DNA of 64,000 bases from Streptomyces chrestomyceticus JCM 4735 (GTDB lineage: Bacteria; Actinomycetota; Actinomycetes; Streptomycetales; Streptomycetaceae), in contig NZ_BHZC01000001.1 in assembly GCF_003865135.1 (NCBI RefSeq), forward strand, positions 620,001-684,000, in the 5' to 3' direction. Shown here one piece after another: positions 34,161 through 43,111 of this stretch. The position numbers and the translations under genes are program-made. The notes under the pieces were generated by a model, which was not told where the DNA came from, searched no databases, and saw only the letters and a list, made by a program, of their open reading frames with translations. Within the stretch, counting starts at the first letter, position 1. Every line of letters starts with the position of its first letter.

Positions 34161-34633
34161 AGAAGGGCGAACGTGGCACGCATGAAGGTGTCTTCACCGT
34201 GGGCGCGGATGGTGTGGGCGAACGCCGCCCGGGCGTTGGCCGGCGCCGGCACCGTGGTGGGCGAGACCATGGGGAACCTGGCCAGCAGGCCGCGTACCTG
34301 CTCGCCGACGCAGTTGATTCCCTTGTTCTTCAGGATGGTGTCGCCGATCGCTCCGCCGGCGCCGTCGAGAGACCCGCCGCTCCAGGCGGAAATCGCGTAC
34401 TTCTTGCCTTCCACCTGCTCGAAGAATCGGAGCTGGGCGCGGCCTTCGCTTTCGGTGAGGAGGACGAAGATGCGACGCTCGGCGAGCTCCATGTTGAGCG
34501 CGTCCACCTTGCGCAGGATGGATTCCGGGTCACCGTACAAGTCGTGGACTTCCGGAGTCCAGGAGTACTGCCTACAGGGCACCGCCATATCTGCGGCACC
34601 CCGCTCGGATGATTTTCGGGGTGTGACACTCAT
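34154..34633 (-). CDS. Hypothetical protein, 159 aa
   Basis: No family recognised. It is a soluble protein without signal peptide or membrane helix. It has a charged middle (DALNMELAERRIFVLLTESEGRAQLRFFEQVEGKKYAISAWSGG) and a small C-terminal part with two Cys (GINCVGEQ and the penultimate-region LLC). It is coupled by a 7-bp overlap to the MFS gene downstream and is divergent from the LysR gene, which probably controls both. The N-terminal 12 residues may be extra; an in-frame ATG exists 45 nt inside. Confidence 0.65.
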   Translation of the reverse strand: MSVTPRKSSERGAADMAVPCRQYSWTPEVHDLYGDPESILRKVDALNMELAERRIFVLLTESEGRAQLRFFEQVEGKKYAISAWSGGSLDGAGGAIGDTILKNKGINCVGEQVRGLLARFPMVSPTTVPAPANARAAFAHTIRAHGEDTFMRATFALLC

Positions 34634-34750
34634 GGAACATCCCCTTCCGCTGCTTCCGTTGACTGCCCAGCAGGACAGCCGTCTTCAGATTTCCGGATCC
34701 GGCGAAAAAGCACAATTGCAGGTTTCGCATGGCTGCTATACCCTCCCGGC

Positions 34751-34813
34751 ATGCGTGACCTTCATCGTTTACGCGCACTCGCCGAGATCGCGGAATCCGG
34801 CGCAAGAGCATAA
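34751..34813 (+). pseudogene. Duplicated 5' end of the LysR gene, 20 codons
   Basis: ATG 34751 opens MRDLHRLRALAEIAESGARA and then TAA. The first 14 residues match the start of the real LysR protein (MRDLHRLRVLVEIAD) with three changes. It is the coding part of the duplicated 98-bp block. It could act as a short upstream ORF, or simply be a relic. Confidence 0.7.
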
Positions 34814-34840
34814 TTGCGGGTTCCGGATGGCTGCTATACC
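34814..34840 (+). promoter_or_regulatory. Putative LysR-gene promoter, probably leaderless
   Basis: TTGCGG (34814-34819) and TATACC (34835-34840) are spaced 15 nt. A start site 7-9 nt after the -10 would fall at the ATG at 34849. No ribosome site precedes that ATG, which fits a leaderless transcript. The same elements recur 98 bp upstream. Confidence 0.45.
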
Positions 34841-34848
34841 TTCCGGGC

Positions 34849-35778
34849 ATGCGCGACCTTCATCGTCTGCGGGTGCTCGTCGAGATAGCCGACCGGGGGT
34901 CGATGTCGGCCGCGGCCAGGGCGCTGTCCTTCAGCCAGCCGGCCGTCTCGCGGCAGATCGAGGCGCTGGAGCACGAGGTGGGCGCGCAGCTCGTACAGCG
35001 GCTGGGCCGTGGCGTGCGGCTGACCGACGCGGGCGCGCTGCTGGCCGACCGGGCCCGCGACATCCTGTCCCAGGTCGTCGCCGTCCAGCAGGATCTGCGG
35101 GCGATGAGCGGGCTGCGTGGCGGGCGGCTGCGGGTGGGCGGCTTCGCCGGCGTCAACGCGTATCTGCTGCCGCAGTCGCTGGCCCGCTTCGCCGAACGGT
35201 ATCCGCAGGTGCGGCTCTCGCTGTCCGGCTGGACCACCCGCCACCACGCCGCGGACCTGCGGGCCGGGCTGATCGACATCGCGCTGGTCACCGACTGGGA
35301 CCTCACCGGTGAACAGGCCTGCGGACTGGACGTCCTGCCACTGCTGGAGGACGAGTTGTACATCGCCGTCGCCCGTGACCGCCGGGCCGGCCGTGGCGGG
35401 TTCTCCCGGGGTGAACTGCACGACCTGGCCGAGGAATCGTGGATCGAGGGCGCCCATCCGGACTGCCTCGGCCCGCAGCCGGAATTCGAGAGGGCGCTGG
35501 GGTTCGCTCCGCATATCCATTTCCAGGTCGGGGACTGGAGCACCGTCAGCCGGCTGGTGGAAATGTCGGCCGGTGTCACACTTGTGCCGGGGTTGCTCGC
35601 GGTCCGCAGCAGTGGAAAAATCGCCCTGCATTCCCTGGCGGGAAGATTTCCGCCACGGCGTGTGTACATTGCACTTCCGGAGGGACGGCACGCGCCCGCG
35701 GCGGAACCCATGATCGAAATTCTGCTGGAAGTGGCCCGCAGGGAGGGTGCACTGCTCGCCGGTACGGCCATTCATTGA
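34849..35778 (+). CDS. LysR-family transcriptional regulator
   Basis: A 309-aa LTTR. The N-terminal winged helix is MRDLHRLRVLVEIADRGSMSAAARALSFSQPAVSRQIEALEHEVG, followed by the linker helix and a periplasmic-binding-like effector domain (GGRLRVGGFAGVNAYLLPQSLARFAERYPQVRLSL). The effector is unknown. It diverges from the hypothetical-MFS pair and precedes the DUF885 gene by 90 nt. There is no Shine-Dalgarno sequence before ATG. It is the likely regulator of the divergent export pair and perhaps of the larger pyrimidine cluster. Confidence 0.88.
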   Translation: MRDLHRLRVLVEIADRGSMSAAARALSFSQPAVSRQIEALEHEVGAQLVQRLGRGVRLTDAGALLADRARDILSQVVAVQQDLRAMSGLRGGRLRVGGFAGVNAYLLPQSLARFAERYPQVRLSLSGWTTRHHAADLRAGLIDIALVTDWDLTGEQACGLDVLPLLEDELYIAVARDRRAGRGGFSRGELHDLAEESWIEGAHPDCLGPQPEFERALGFAPHIHFQVGDWSTVSRLVEMSAGVTLVPGLLAVRSSGKIALHSLAGRFPPRRVYIALPEGRHAPAAEPMIEILLEVARREGALLAGTAIH

Positions 35779-35868
35779 ACGTCCGTGATCGCCCGTGAAC
35801 GTCCGCGATCGTCGACGGGCGTCGGTCACGAGACATCTGAGAGGGATATCCGAAAGGAATATGCGGCC

Positions 35869-37479
35869 ATGGACGCTCGGTTGCGCGCGGTGTGTGATCT
35901 GATGGTCGAGCTGGTACGTGAACAAGCCGGCCTGCACGAATACGACGGCCACGTACAGGACCTCTCCCCGGACGGCATCCGCTCCGGCCTCGCCGCGCTC
36001 GGCGGCCCCGCCCCCGGCCCCCGCGAACCGCCCTCCTCCCTCGCCCCGCCCGACTCTCCCGAACCACTTGACCATCCCGGATCGCCCGACGCTCATGACG
36101 CCGCACACCTCCACATCTTCGAGGCGGGCCTGCGCACGGTCTACGGCGACCTGGAGATGCACCGCCGCAACCCGCTCCCGCACCTGCTCAACCTCGACGT
36201 CTGCTGTTACGACCGGGAGTACGCACCGGCCGCCGACCGGGACCGCGCCAAGCGTGCCCACCTCGCCAACTGGCCCGACGCGATCGACGCGTCCGTCCGC
36301 GCACTCGACCAGGTCGACGCCCCCACGGCCCGCGCCGTGCTCGACACGGCCGACAGCCTCACCGCCGTCATCCCGCCCGAACTGGCCGGCACCGACATCG
36401 CCGTACGCGCCCGCAGCGCACACGGGCGGCTGATGGCCTGCCTGAAACACGCGGCCGACCACGGCGACCCGCGCTCCGCCCTCGGCGAGCGGGACCTCGC
36501 CCTGCTCATGGGCGCCCCCGAAGGGATCGAGGTCAGCCTGCCCCGGCTGGCCGACCGTGCCGACCAGGAGGCGGAACGGCTGCGCGCACTGCTGCGCGAG
36601 GCATGCCACCGGCTGGCTCCCGGCCGCCGCCCGCACGACCTCGTACGCGATCTCGTACGGGAACACCCGCCGGCCGACGCCGTACTGGACCGGGCGCGGG
36701 CCGTCACCGACGAACTGATGGCCTTCACCCGCGGCCGGTCGCTCCTCCCGCACCTCGACGGCGAGGTGCTCGTCGGCCCCACACCACCGTCACGCCAGGA
36801 CACCTGGGCCATGATGAGCTTCGCCGCCCCCGAGGAGCCCGACGCTGCCTCCTGGTACCACATCACCTTGCCGGGACCCGAGTGGAAGGACGAGGACGCC
36901 GCCGAGTGGCTGGCCGTCTTCAGCCCGGCCATGCTTCCCGCCGTCACGGCACACGAGGTGGTCCCCGGGCACTTCACGCACGCCCGCAGCCTGCGCAGGG
37001 CCGGCAGTCCTGTCCGGCGGATCCTGCAGTCCCTCACCTTCATGGAGGGCTGGGCCCATTACGGAGAAGAGCTGATGGTGGAGGAGGGCTTCCGGGCGGC
37101 CGACCCCCGCTTCACCATCGGCGTCTGCATGGAAGCACTGATCAGGGTGACCCGGCTCGCCTGCGCGATCGGTGTACACACCGGAGCCATGGACGTACCG
37201 GAAGCCGCCCGGCGCTTCGAGGCGGACACCTATCTGTCGGGCCGGGCCGCCCGCGCGGAGGCCGAGCGGGCCACCTTCGATCCCACCTACGGTCGCTACA
37301 CCTGGGGCAAGCTGGCCCTGCGCGACCTACGGGACGAAGCCCGGCGACGCTGGGGCGACGCCTACTCCCCCCTGCGCTTCCACAGCGCTGTCCTCGCCCT
37401 GGGCTCCCCACCACTGGGCCTGCTGCCGAACGCCCTCGCCCAGGGGCTGCCGGAACGCTCCAGCCGTCTGCTTGGGTGA
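35869..37479 (+). CDS. DUF885 family protein, zinc-peptidase-like
   Basis: A 536-aa DUF885 protein. The metal motif HEVVPGHFTH (residues about 361-370) is the family form of HExxxGH, and MEGWAHYGEELMVEEGF provides the downstream Glu. The family is related to gluzincin M3/M32-like peptidases but substrates are largely unknown. There is no signal peptide, so it acts in the cytoplasm. A Pro-rich insertion at residues 45-75 (PAPGPREPPSSLAPPDSPEPL) is unusual. GAAAGGAA lies about 9 nt before ATG 35869. It is on the same strand as the LysR gene and possibly under its control. Confidence 0.82.
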   Translation: MDARLRAVCDLMVELVREQAGLHEYDGHVQDLSPDGIRSGLAALGGPAPGPREPPSSLAPPDSPEPLDHPGSPDAHDAAHLHIFEAGLRTVYGDLEMHRRNPLPHLLNLDVCCYDREYAPAADRDRAKRAHLANWPDAIDASVRALDQVDAPTARAVLDTADSLTAVIPPELAGTDIAVRARSAHGRLMACLKHAADHGDPRSALGERDLALLMGAPEGIEVSLPRLADRADQEAERLRALLREACHRLAPGRRPHDLVRDLVREHPPADAVLDRARAVTDELMAFTRGRSLLPHLDGEVLVGPTPPSRQDTWAMMSFAAPEEPDAASWYHITLPGPEWKDEDAAEWLAVFSPAMLPAVTAHEVVPGHFTHARSLRRAGSPVRRILQSLTFMEGWAHYGEELMVEEGFRAADPRFTIGVCMEALIRVTRLACAIGVHTGAMDVPEAARRFEADTYLSGRAARAEAERATFDPTYGRYTWGKLALRDLRDEARRRWGDAYSPLRFHSAVLALGSPPLGLLPNALAQGLPERSSRLLG

Positions 37480-37602
37480 ACCAGCCGTTCCGTTGCAGCC
37501 GTCCCCCTCACGATCTGCTGGTCCACGTCATTCGGCGGGCCCACGGGGCCACCGATGGCCCTGCCTGTCCGCCTCGGAGTCCGCGAAGCACCTGACGCAA
37601 CG

Positions 37603-39135
37603 TCAGCAGCCGTCCGGAGCCGCCCTGTTCTTGAGCGCCTGCCTGTCGATCTTGCCGTTACGGGTCACGGGAAGGCGCGGGACGATGTCGACGGACTCCG
37701 GAACCATGCCGTCCTGGCCCAGCGCGGCCAGTACGTGGGCGCCCAGGGCGGCGGGGTCGACGGCGGCGCCCTGATGCGGGGCGACGGTCGCGTGCACCCG
37801 CTCGCCGTCGCCGCCGTCCGGGACGCCGAAGACCGCCGCCGCGCGGACGGCCGGGTGGCTCAGCAACGCCTCCTCCACGACCCGTGGATAGATGCGCAGC
37901 CCCGAAGCGCGCATGATCACTTCGCTCTTCCTGGCCTTCAGGAAAAGGGTGCCGGACGCGTCCAGACTGCCGATGTCCCCGGTACGCAGCCAGCCGTCCC
38001 GGATCACCTCCGACGTGGTCTCGGGGTGGCCGAGGTAGCCCGCCATCACACTCGGGCCACGGACCCACACCTCCCCCGCCCGGCCCGCCGGCAGCCGCCG
38101 TCCGTCCTCGTCGCGTACCTCGACGCTCATACCGGGGACCGGGCGGCCGGCCCCGGCCAGGCTCTGCGGGCGGTCGGCGTGGTGTTCGCCGGGCTGGAGC
38201 AAGGTCACCACGCCCGCTTCGGTCAGACCGTAGATGTGCTGCAGCACCGGACCGAGACAGTCGAGGGCCTGTTGTTGACGGCGCAGCGGGGTGGGCGCGG
38301 CGCCGTAGCCGAGGCAGCGCAAGGAGGAATGATCGGTGACGGTGAGCGCCGGGTGGTCCAGGAGCTGGTACATCAGGGGCGAGGTCAGCACCAGCGCGTT
38401 GATGCGCTCCGCGGCGACCGTCTCCAGCACCGCGCCGGCGTCGAATCCGTCGTGGAGCACCAAGGTGCCTCCCGACAGGAGGGTGGGCAGCGCGAAGTGC
38501 CCGCTGATGTGGCTCATGGGCGTGCACACCAGCCGCCGTTCACCGGGCACGGCCAGCCCGTGGTTGCCCACGAGCCCGGCCAGGGCGTCGTACAGGCCGT
38601 GCGTGTGCACGACCGCTTTGGGCAGGCCCGTCGTGCCGCCCGTGCAGAGCAAGGTCCGTACGCGGTCGGCGGGCACCGCGGGCGGGCCTGGTTCGGCCGG
38701 TCGCGCGGCGGCCTCCGCCGCCAGGTCTCGGCAGGACGGTGCCGGGCCCAGGGACAGCAGTTCCCCGATGCCTGCCGCCGCGGCCAAGGCCCTGGCGGAC
38801 TCGGCATGACCGGGGGCGAAGACCAGTGTTCCCGGGCGGCCGTGCCGCAGCAGTTCCTCCCGTTCGGCGTTGGTCGCGCCGGGTGCCAGCAGGGCCAGTT
38901 GGTGTCCGAGGAGATGGGTGGCGAGTTGGACGGCGACTACCTCCGGGCGGTTGTCCGCGAGGACGGCGACGCCGCTTTGCGCGCCGGGCGAGGAACGCAG
39001 GACGGCCGCGATGCCACGGACGGTCCGCGCCAGTTGTCCGTACGTCCACCGCCGGTCACCGTGGACCAGCGCCTCACGGCGCACCCACGGGCCGTCAGCG
39101 GCTCGCATCAATCCCGCGGCGTAGTGCGCGTCCAT
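37603..39135 (-). CDS. AMP-dependent acyl/aryl-CoA synthetase family protein
   Basis: A 510-aa class I adenylate-forming enzyme. The phosphate loop is LLCTGGTTGLPKAVVHTH, motif A5 is IYGLTEAG, motif A7 is LRTGDIG, the hinge region is FLKARKSEVIMRASGLRIYP and the A10 Lys is in VTRNGKIDR. It resembles fatty-acid or aryl-CoA ligases more than NRPS A domains, and no carrier domain is attached. The substrate is unknown. ATG 39135 is chosen because ACGGAGG lies just upstream. It is divergent from the hypothetical gene at 39374. Confidence 0.85.
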   Translation of the reverse strand: MDAHYAAGLMRAADGPWVRREALVHGDRRWTYGQLARTVRGIAAVLRSSPGAQSGVAVLADNRPEVVAVQLATHLLGHQLALLAPGATNAEREELLRHGRPGTLVFAPGHAESARALAAAAGIGELLSLGPAPSCRDLAAEAAARPAEPGPPAVPADRVRTLLCTGGTTGLPKAVVHTHGLYDALAGLVGNHGLAVPGERRLVCTPMSHISGHFALPTLLSGGTLVLHDGFDAGAVLETVAAERINALVLTSPLMYQLLDHPALTVTDHSSLRCLGYGAAPTPLRRQQQALDCLGPVLQHIYGLTEAGVVTLLQPGEHHADRPQSLAGAGRPVPGMSVEVRDEDGRRLPAGRAGEVWVRGPSVMAGYLGHPETTSEVIRDGWLRTGDIGSLDASGTLFLKARKSEVIMRASGLRIYPRVVEEALLSHPAVRAAAVFGVPDGGDGERVHATVAPHQGAAVDPAALGAHVLAALGQDGMVPESVDIVPRLPVTRNGKIDRQALKNRAAPDGC

Positions 39136-39373
39136 AGCGTCCTCCGTCAACGTCGCTGTTGGTGTTGGAGTGATATTGGTGTCGGTGTCTGCCCGGGATT
39201 TACTGTCCCGCATCACGCCGGAGTCCGGCCTCTGGAAGAACGGCGTGTACGGGGGACGGCCGCGACAGCGAACGGCAGCAGAGCGCGGGAGGGCGCTTCG
39301 GCGCGGCGCCCGGTACGGCTCCCGTACGTCCGTGGCGTCAATGGCCTACCTGCCCTCCAGTAGGTTCGACCTC

Positions 39374-40003
39374 ATGTCGATGCTGTCCTTCCCGCTCACT
39401 CCCGCCTACCTCGACCACCTGCTGGAACTCGCTGACGTCCCGTGGTGCTGCGATGCCTTCGACGCGGCCTTCCAGCGCCGCGGCTGGGCCCGCCCGGCCA
39501 CCGGCGGTGAACCCGCCGTCGGATGGCTGGACCACTGGCCGCTCGGAGACCCGGACCCGCTGTCCTGGCACATACTGCTGGGCGAATACCCGGGCTGCTC
39601 GAAAACCGACGACCGGAGCGTCGCGTGCGACGAACCGGAATGCCACGAGGACTCCTTCCTCGCTTTTCCGCTGGCCTACGCGGCGATCGGGCTCACCGAT
39701 TCCATGACCGAGGAGCCGGTCGACCCGCGGGAATTGTGGGGCGACCCGCTGCCCTCCGACGGCGTGTACAAGGCGCATGCCACGCGGGAGGAATTCCTCG
39801 CCTGCTACGACCGTGCCGCGCACCTGCTCCAGGCCCGGCTGGGCACACCGCTTGCCACGCCGCCGGCCGTGCAGTCGGACCCTCCGGAGCGGCAGATTTC
39901 CTGGGCCCGCGGGAAGAGACTGGTCAGCCTGTTCCTCGTCGACAACGTGTACAACTACAGCCAGGACGACTGGATAGGTGTCGACATCCGGCCGCTCAGC
40001 TAA
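39374..40003 (+). CDS. Hypothetical protein, about 209 aa
   Basis: No family recognised. It is an acidic, Trp-rich soluble protein: VGWLDHWPLGDPDPLSWHILLGEYPGCSKTDDRSVACDEPECHEDSFLAFPLAYAAIGL in the middle and LFLVDNVYNYSQDDWIGVDIRPLS at the end. It has conserved-looking Cys pairs (WCCDAF and CDEPEC). The start is uncertain: ATG 39374 begins a well-formed helix, but ATG 39341 is also possible and neither has a strong ribosome site. It reads divergently from the AMP-ligase gene. Confidence 0.6.
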   Translation: MSMLSFPLTPAYLDHLLELADVPWCCDAFDAAFQRRGWARPATGGEPAVGWLDHWPLGDPDPLSWHILLGEYPGCSKTDDRSVACDEPECHEDSFLAFPLAYAAIGLTDSMTEEPVDPRELWGDPLPSDGVYKAHATREEFLACYDRAAHLLQARLGTPLATPPAVQSDPPERQISWARGKRLVSLFLVDNVYNYSQDDWIGVDIRPLS

Positions 40004-40030
40004 GTTTCCCGTAGGGGACGGGGCGGGCCG

Positions 40031-40591
40031 GTGCCGGTTCGCCTGGTGGGCGTAGGAAAAGTCGTGCCGGTGGGTCGGAGTGGTGTCGGCGGGTGCGGGT
40101 ATGCCAAAGGCACGGTAAGCGCGTTGGGCCGTCAGGGGCCGCGCGCTCCTGGGGTTCGAGGCGTCCAACTCTGTGTACGGAAGGCCGCCGCCCTGTTGAC
40201 CCGACCCGCTCTTTACCACCTGCTCCTCCTGCCCGACGGCTCCTGGGACACGGTGGAGTGCCTGGCCGCCATGATCCGCCGCCGGGCCACGGTGCCCACC
40301 GTGATCGTCGATGTGTCGGCGGTCCAGCGGCTGACCATCGATGCGCTGGCCATCCTGGTCCGCAAGGCCATGCGGCTGCACACGGTCGGCGGTGCGCTGC
40401 TGCTGGCCGGCCCGCCTCCCGCCGTACGCAAGCTCATCCAGCGCACCGCGACCGGCTCGCTGCTGCCCGTCTTCGCGGGCACGGCCGCCGCCGTCCGGGC
40501 GCTGGCCCAGGACGGCCGTACCTGGCACCGGACCGAGCTGGCATCCGGACGGGGCACGCTCTTCCCCGACCCGTCGGTGGGGCACACCTGA
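40031..40591 (+). CDS. STAS-domain protein (anti-anti-sigma-like)
   Basis: A frame of 186 aa whose C-terminal 115 residues form a STAS domain: YHLLLLPDGSWDTVECLAAMIRRRATVPTVIVDVSAVQRLTIDALAILVRKAMRLHTVGGALLLAGPPPAVRKLIQ. The usual phosphorylated Ser/Thr after VDxS...F(I/M)D is replaced by T-I-D-A-L, so T may serve. Such proteins antagonise anti-sigma kinases. The first 50 residues look non-native and the true start may be further in; GTG 40031 follows a G-rich stretch. No partner kinase lies nearby. Confidence 0.65.
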   Translation: MPVRLVGVGKVVPVGRSGVGGCGYAKGTVSALGRQGPRAPGVRGVQLCVRKAAALLTRPALYHLLLLPDGSWDTVECLAAMIRRRATVPTVIVDVSAVQRLTIDALAILVRKAMRLHTVGGALLLAGPPPAVRKLIQRTATGSLLPVFAGTAAAVRALAQDGRTWHRTELASGRGTLFPDPSVGHT

Positions 40592-40841
40592 GAAGACCCG
40601 GTGCCGGTCGTGTGAAGGGTGCGACGGGGCGCGTTGCCCGCCGCGCCGCACGGTCGTTGCCCCGGTGTGGAGGTCATCGTTGGGGCGGGCGTTGCGGACG
40701 CTACGGGTACGGCGGACGCTACGGGGGTTACGGGTGGGGAGGCAGCCGCTGGGAAAGGCGCGGGCGGGCTGTCGGCGTCCTCGCCCTGGCGGTTCCCGGA
40801 CGGGGCCGGGAACCGCCGTAGCGGCTGGTGGAGGAGGCGCG

Positions 40842-41921
40842 TCAGGACGTCAGACGCGCCGGGACGTCACGCGCGCGAGGCACGGCCGCGGCGGAAGAGC
40901 ACCACACCGCCGAGCAGGAGCGCCGCGCCCGTGGCGGCCGTGGCACCGGCTTGACTGCTTCCCGTGTGCGCGAGTGCCGGCCGCTGGGCGTCCTGCACGC
41001 TGTGGTCGACCTGCCACCCCTTGCCTCCGGCGGGTGCGGCCGCGGACGACGGCTGGTGGTGGTGTGCCACGGGCACGGGCCGGGAGTCCACCGCGCCGGC
41101 GACCTCGGCCGGAGGCCGCTGACCGGGCAGTCGGGGGTCGGAGGGCGGCCGGTGACCGCCCGGCCCCGGGGTGCCGGGAGTCTCGTGCGCGGGAGGCCGG
41201 TGGCCCGGGGGCTGGTGGCCAGGGGGCTGGTGTCCGGGCGGCTGGTGGCTGCCGGGCGGCTGGTGACCGGGGGCTTGTGGCCCGGAGGCTTGTGGCCCGG
41301 AGGCTTGTGCCCGGGAGGCTGGTGGCTGCCGGGCGGCTGGTGACCCGGAGGCTTGTGCCCGGGAGGCTGGTGGCTGCCGGGCGGCTGGTGACCCGGAGGC
41401 TTGTGCCCGGGAGGCTGGTGGCTGCCGGGCGGCTGGTGACCCGGAGGCTTGTGACCGGGAGGCTGGTGACCTGGGGGCTTGTGCCCGGGAGGCTGATGGC
41501 CCGGAGGCTTGTGGCTGCCGGGCGGATGGTGCCCCGGAGGCTTGTGGCTGCCGGGCGGATGGTGCCCCGGAGGCTTGTGTCCAGGCGGCTTGTGCCCCGG
41601 AGGCTTGTGACCGGGGGGCTTGTGACCGGGAGGCTGGTGCCCCGGCGGCTTGTGGCCGGATGACGGGTGGTGTCCGCCGGGGTTGGCGCAGGTGTTGCCG
41701 AACGCGGGGTTGAGCAGGCCGATGACGTCGACGGTGTTGCCGCAGAGGTTCACCGGCACGTGCACGGGCGCTTGGAGCACGCCGCCCGCGATCACGCCCG
41801 GAGACCCGGCGGAGGCCCCTTGCGCACCGGCGTCGGCGTGGGCGGCACTCGCCCCCACGCCGGTGAGCATCCCGGTCGCCGTCGCGGCGACCAGCACGCT
41901 TCGTTTCAGGATGTGTTGCAC
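40842..41921 (-). CDS. Long chaplin-like surface protein with an apparent frameshift in PPGH repeats
   Basis: The start GTG 41921 (GAAGG upstream) gives a signal peptide (about 1-30) and one canonical chaplin domain: SPGVIAGGVLQAPVHVPVNLCGNTVDVIG then LLNPAFGNTCAN, with both Cys. A long PPGHK/PPGHQ/PPGSH repeat follows. As read, the frame slips near 41263-41270, where one base is missing from a repeat unit, and continues as out-of-frame sequence to 40842. In the shifted frame the repeats continue and end at 40867 with LAHTG, a hydrophobic helix and RRGRASRA. That is a sortase signal like those of ChpA-C. It could be a true frameshift, phase variation or a sequencing slip. Confidence 0.78.
   Translation of the reverse strand: MQHILKRSVLVAATATGMLTGVGASAAHADAGAQGASAGSPGVIAGGVLQAPVHVPVNLCGNTVDVIGLLNPAFGNTCANPGGHHPSSGHKPPGHQPPGHKPPGHKPPGHKPPGHKPPGHHPPGSHKPPGHHPPGSHKPPGHQPPGHKPPGHQPPGHKPPGHQPPGSHQPPGHKPPGHQPPGSHQPPGHKPPGHQPPGSHQPPGHKPPGHKPPGHKPPVTSRPAATSRPDTSPLATSPRATGLPRTRLPAPRGRAVTGRPPTPDCPVSGLRPRSPARWTPGPCPWHTTTSRRPRPHPPEARGGRSTTACRTPSGRHSRTREAVKPVPRPPRARRSCSAVWCSSAAAVPRARDVPARLTS
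41185..41660 (-). repeat. PPGH-type repeat array inside the chaplin-like gene
   Basis: About 25-30 units of 15-18 bp encode GHKPP, GHQPP, GSHKPP or GSHQPP. The array is Pro/Gly/His-rich and extends across the frameshift point into the other frame. This is a low-complexity cell-wall-spanning stalk. Confidence 0.88.
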
Positions 41922-42537
41922 GTGTGGCCCTTCATCTTTCCGAAGGTGACGAACCGGGCGCCCGCCGTTGACCGGACACCCGCATCCCGAAAGGGATACC
42001 GCCCAGCACCCGGGACCGGGCAGCGCCGCCCGGAGGGCGAACACCCGGTCACTCCCGCTCCGTTGGTCAACCGCGACGGAGACGGGCAGCGGTGCTGAGC
42101 GCGTCGTATCCGACCAAACGAGTGATCCGCCCGAAGGAAACGCACGACTTTTCCCGCACCCGTTCACCGAAACGGTTCTCCGGCCTGCCGCGGCTCCCGT
42201 ACGAACCCTCCTCCGCGTGGACATGCGTTCGTCTCGGCTCGCGACGCCCCTGCACGCCCGTACGGAACACCACCCCCATCGGCACCTGGAGCACCACATC
42301 CGCAGGTCAGCGGCGTATGCGCGGCAGTGCGCCGGGGGCGCGCGAGGGCCGGTCACGCGCCGAGGCGTACACCACGGGTACGGCGCGGGTGTGCGAATGT
42401 CCGTGTTGTGTAAAGGACGGTCGCCTCTTCGGCCACGGGCCGCCGAGCGGGCGCACAGTGATGTCCGCCCGGCAGCAGTCCGGGCATCGAGTCACACCGG
42501 TCCCGCTGGGTGCGGGGCCGCCCGCAGGAGGTTCGTC
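41922..42537. other. Divergent region between chaplin-like and lamin-tail genes
   Basis: No supported gene in about 600 bases. A small perfect hairpin ATCCC-GAAA-GGGAT occurs near 41985-41998 and an imperfect palindrome CCGTT-N6-AACGG near 42162. It holds the promoters of both genes. Confidence 0.4.
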
Positions 42538-42999
42538 ATGTTCCGTTCCGCCCGTACGGCCGCCGTCGCTCTCGGCTCGGCCGCCCTGGTCGCCACCGCA
42601 GCGCTGCCCGCCGCCGCCACCGACGCGCGCACACTGCCGGCCAAGCACCGTTCCCCCGTCGTGATCGGCGCCGTGCAGGCCGACAGCCCCGGCCGCGACG
42701 ACGGCTCCAACCGGTCCCTGAACGCCGAGTGGGTCACCGTCAAGAACACCGGGCGCCGCGCGGTCGACCTCGACGGCTGGACCCTGACCAGCGAGCGCAC
42801 CCACCAGACCTACCACTTCCGCCACCTGCGCCTCGGCGGCCACCAAGAGGTACGGGTCCACACCGGCAAGGGCCACGACACCTGGCGCGACGTCCACCAG
42901 GGCCGCCGCGACTACGTCTGGCACAACCACCGCGACACCGCCACCCTGTACGACGGCCACCGCCACCTGATCGACATCAAACGCTGGGGCCGCCGCTGA
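42538..42999 (+). CDS. Secreted lamin-tail domain protein
   Basis: A 153-aa exported protein. The signal peptide is MFRSARTAAVALGSAALVATAALPAAATDA. The rest is a lamin-tail (LTD, Ig-like) domain: VVIGAVQADSPGRDDGSNRSLNAEWVTVKNTGRRAVDLDGWTLTS, then HFRHLRLGGHQEVRVHTGKG and DYVWHNHRDTATLYDGHRHLID. Bacterial LTDs are found on extracellular nucleases and surface proteins; here the domain stands alone. AGGAGG lies 6 nt before ATG. It is strikingly rich in His and Arg. Its partner and role are unknown. Confidence 0.87.
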   Translation: MFRSARTAAVALGSAALVATAALPAAATDARTLPAKHRSPVVIGAVQADSPGRDDGSNRSLNAEWVTVKNTGRRAVDLDGWTLTSERTHQTYHFRHLRLGGHQEVRVHTGKGHDTWRDVHQGRRDYVWHNHRDTATLYDGHRHLIDIKRWGRR

Positions 43000-43007
43000 C
43001 CACCACC

Positions 43008-43033
43008 CCGGGGCCGCCGGCCGGCGGCCCCGG
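43008..43033. terminator. 26-bp perfect palindrome, bidirectional terminator
   Basis: CCGGGGCCGCCGG meets its exact complement head to head, giving an 11-bp stem with a tetraloop. It lies 9 nt after the lamin-tail stop and between convergent genes. Confidence 0.7.
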
Positions 43034-43111
43034 ACGCCCAGGTGCGCCGCGGCCATGGGGAGGGCCGCGGCGCACCACCCTGTCTACGGCCGTGTCTCAG
43101 AACGCCCGACG

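Larger units (their letters stand above)
34698..34893 (+). repeat. 98-bp imperfect tandem duplication spanning LysR promoter and gene start
   Basis: Copy 1 (34698-34795) and copy 2 (34796-34893) match closely, with scattered substitutions and no visible gaps. Each has the order TCCGGCG, an A-rich stretch, AATTGC, GGCTGCTATACC, then ATGCG-GACCTTCATCGT. The second copy leads into the functional LysR gene; the first ends in a stop. Confidence 0.88.

Noticed and set aside
41185..41660. CRISPR-like array
   Set aside because: The regular repeats are 15-18 bp coding units for PPGHK/Q with no unique spacers; they belong to the chaplin-like gene.
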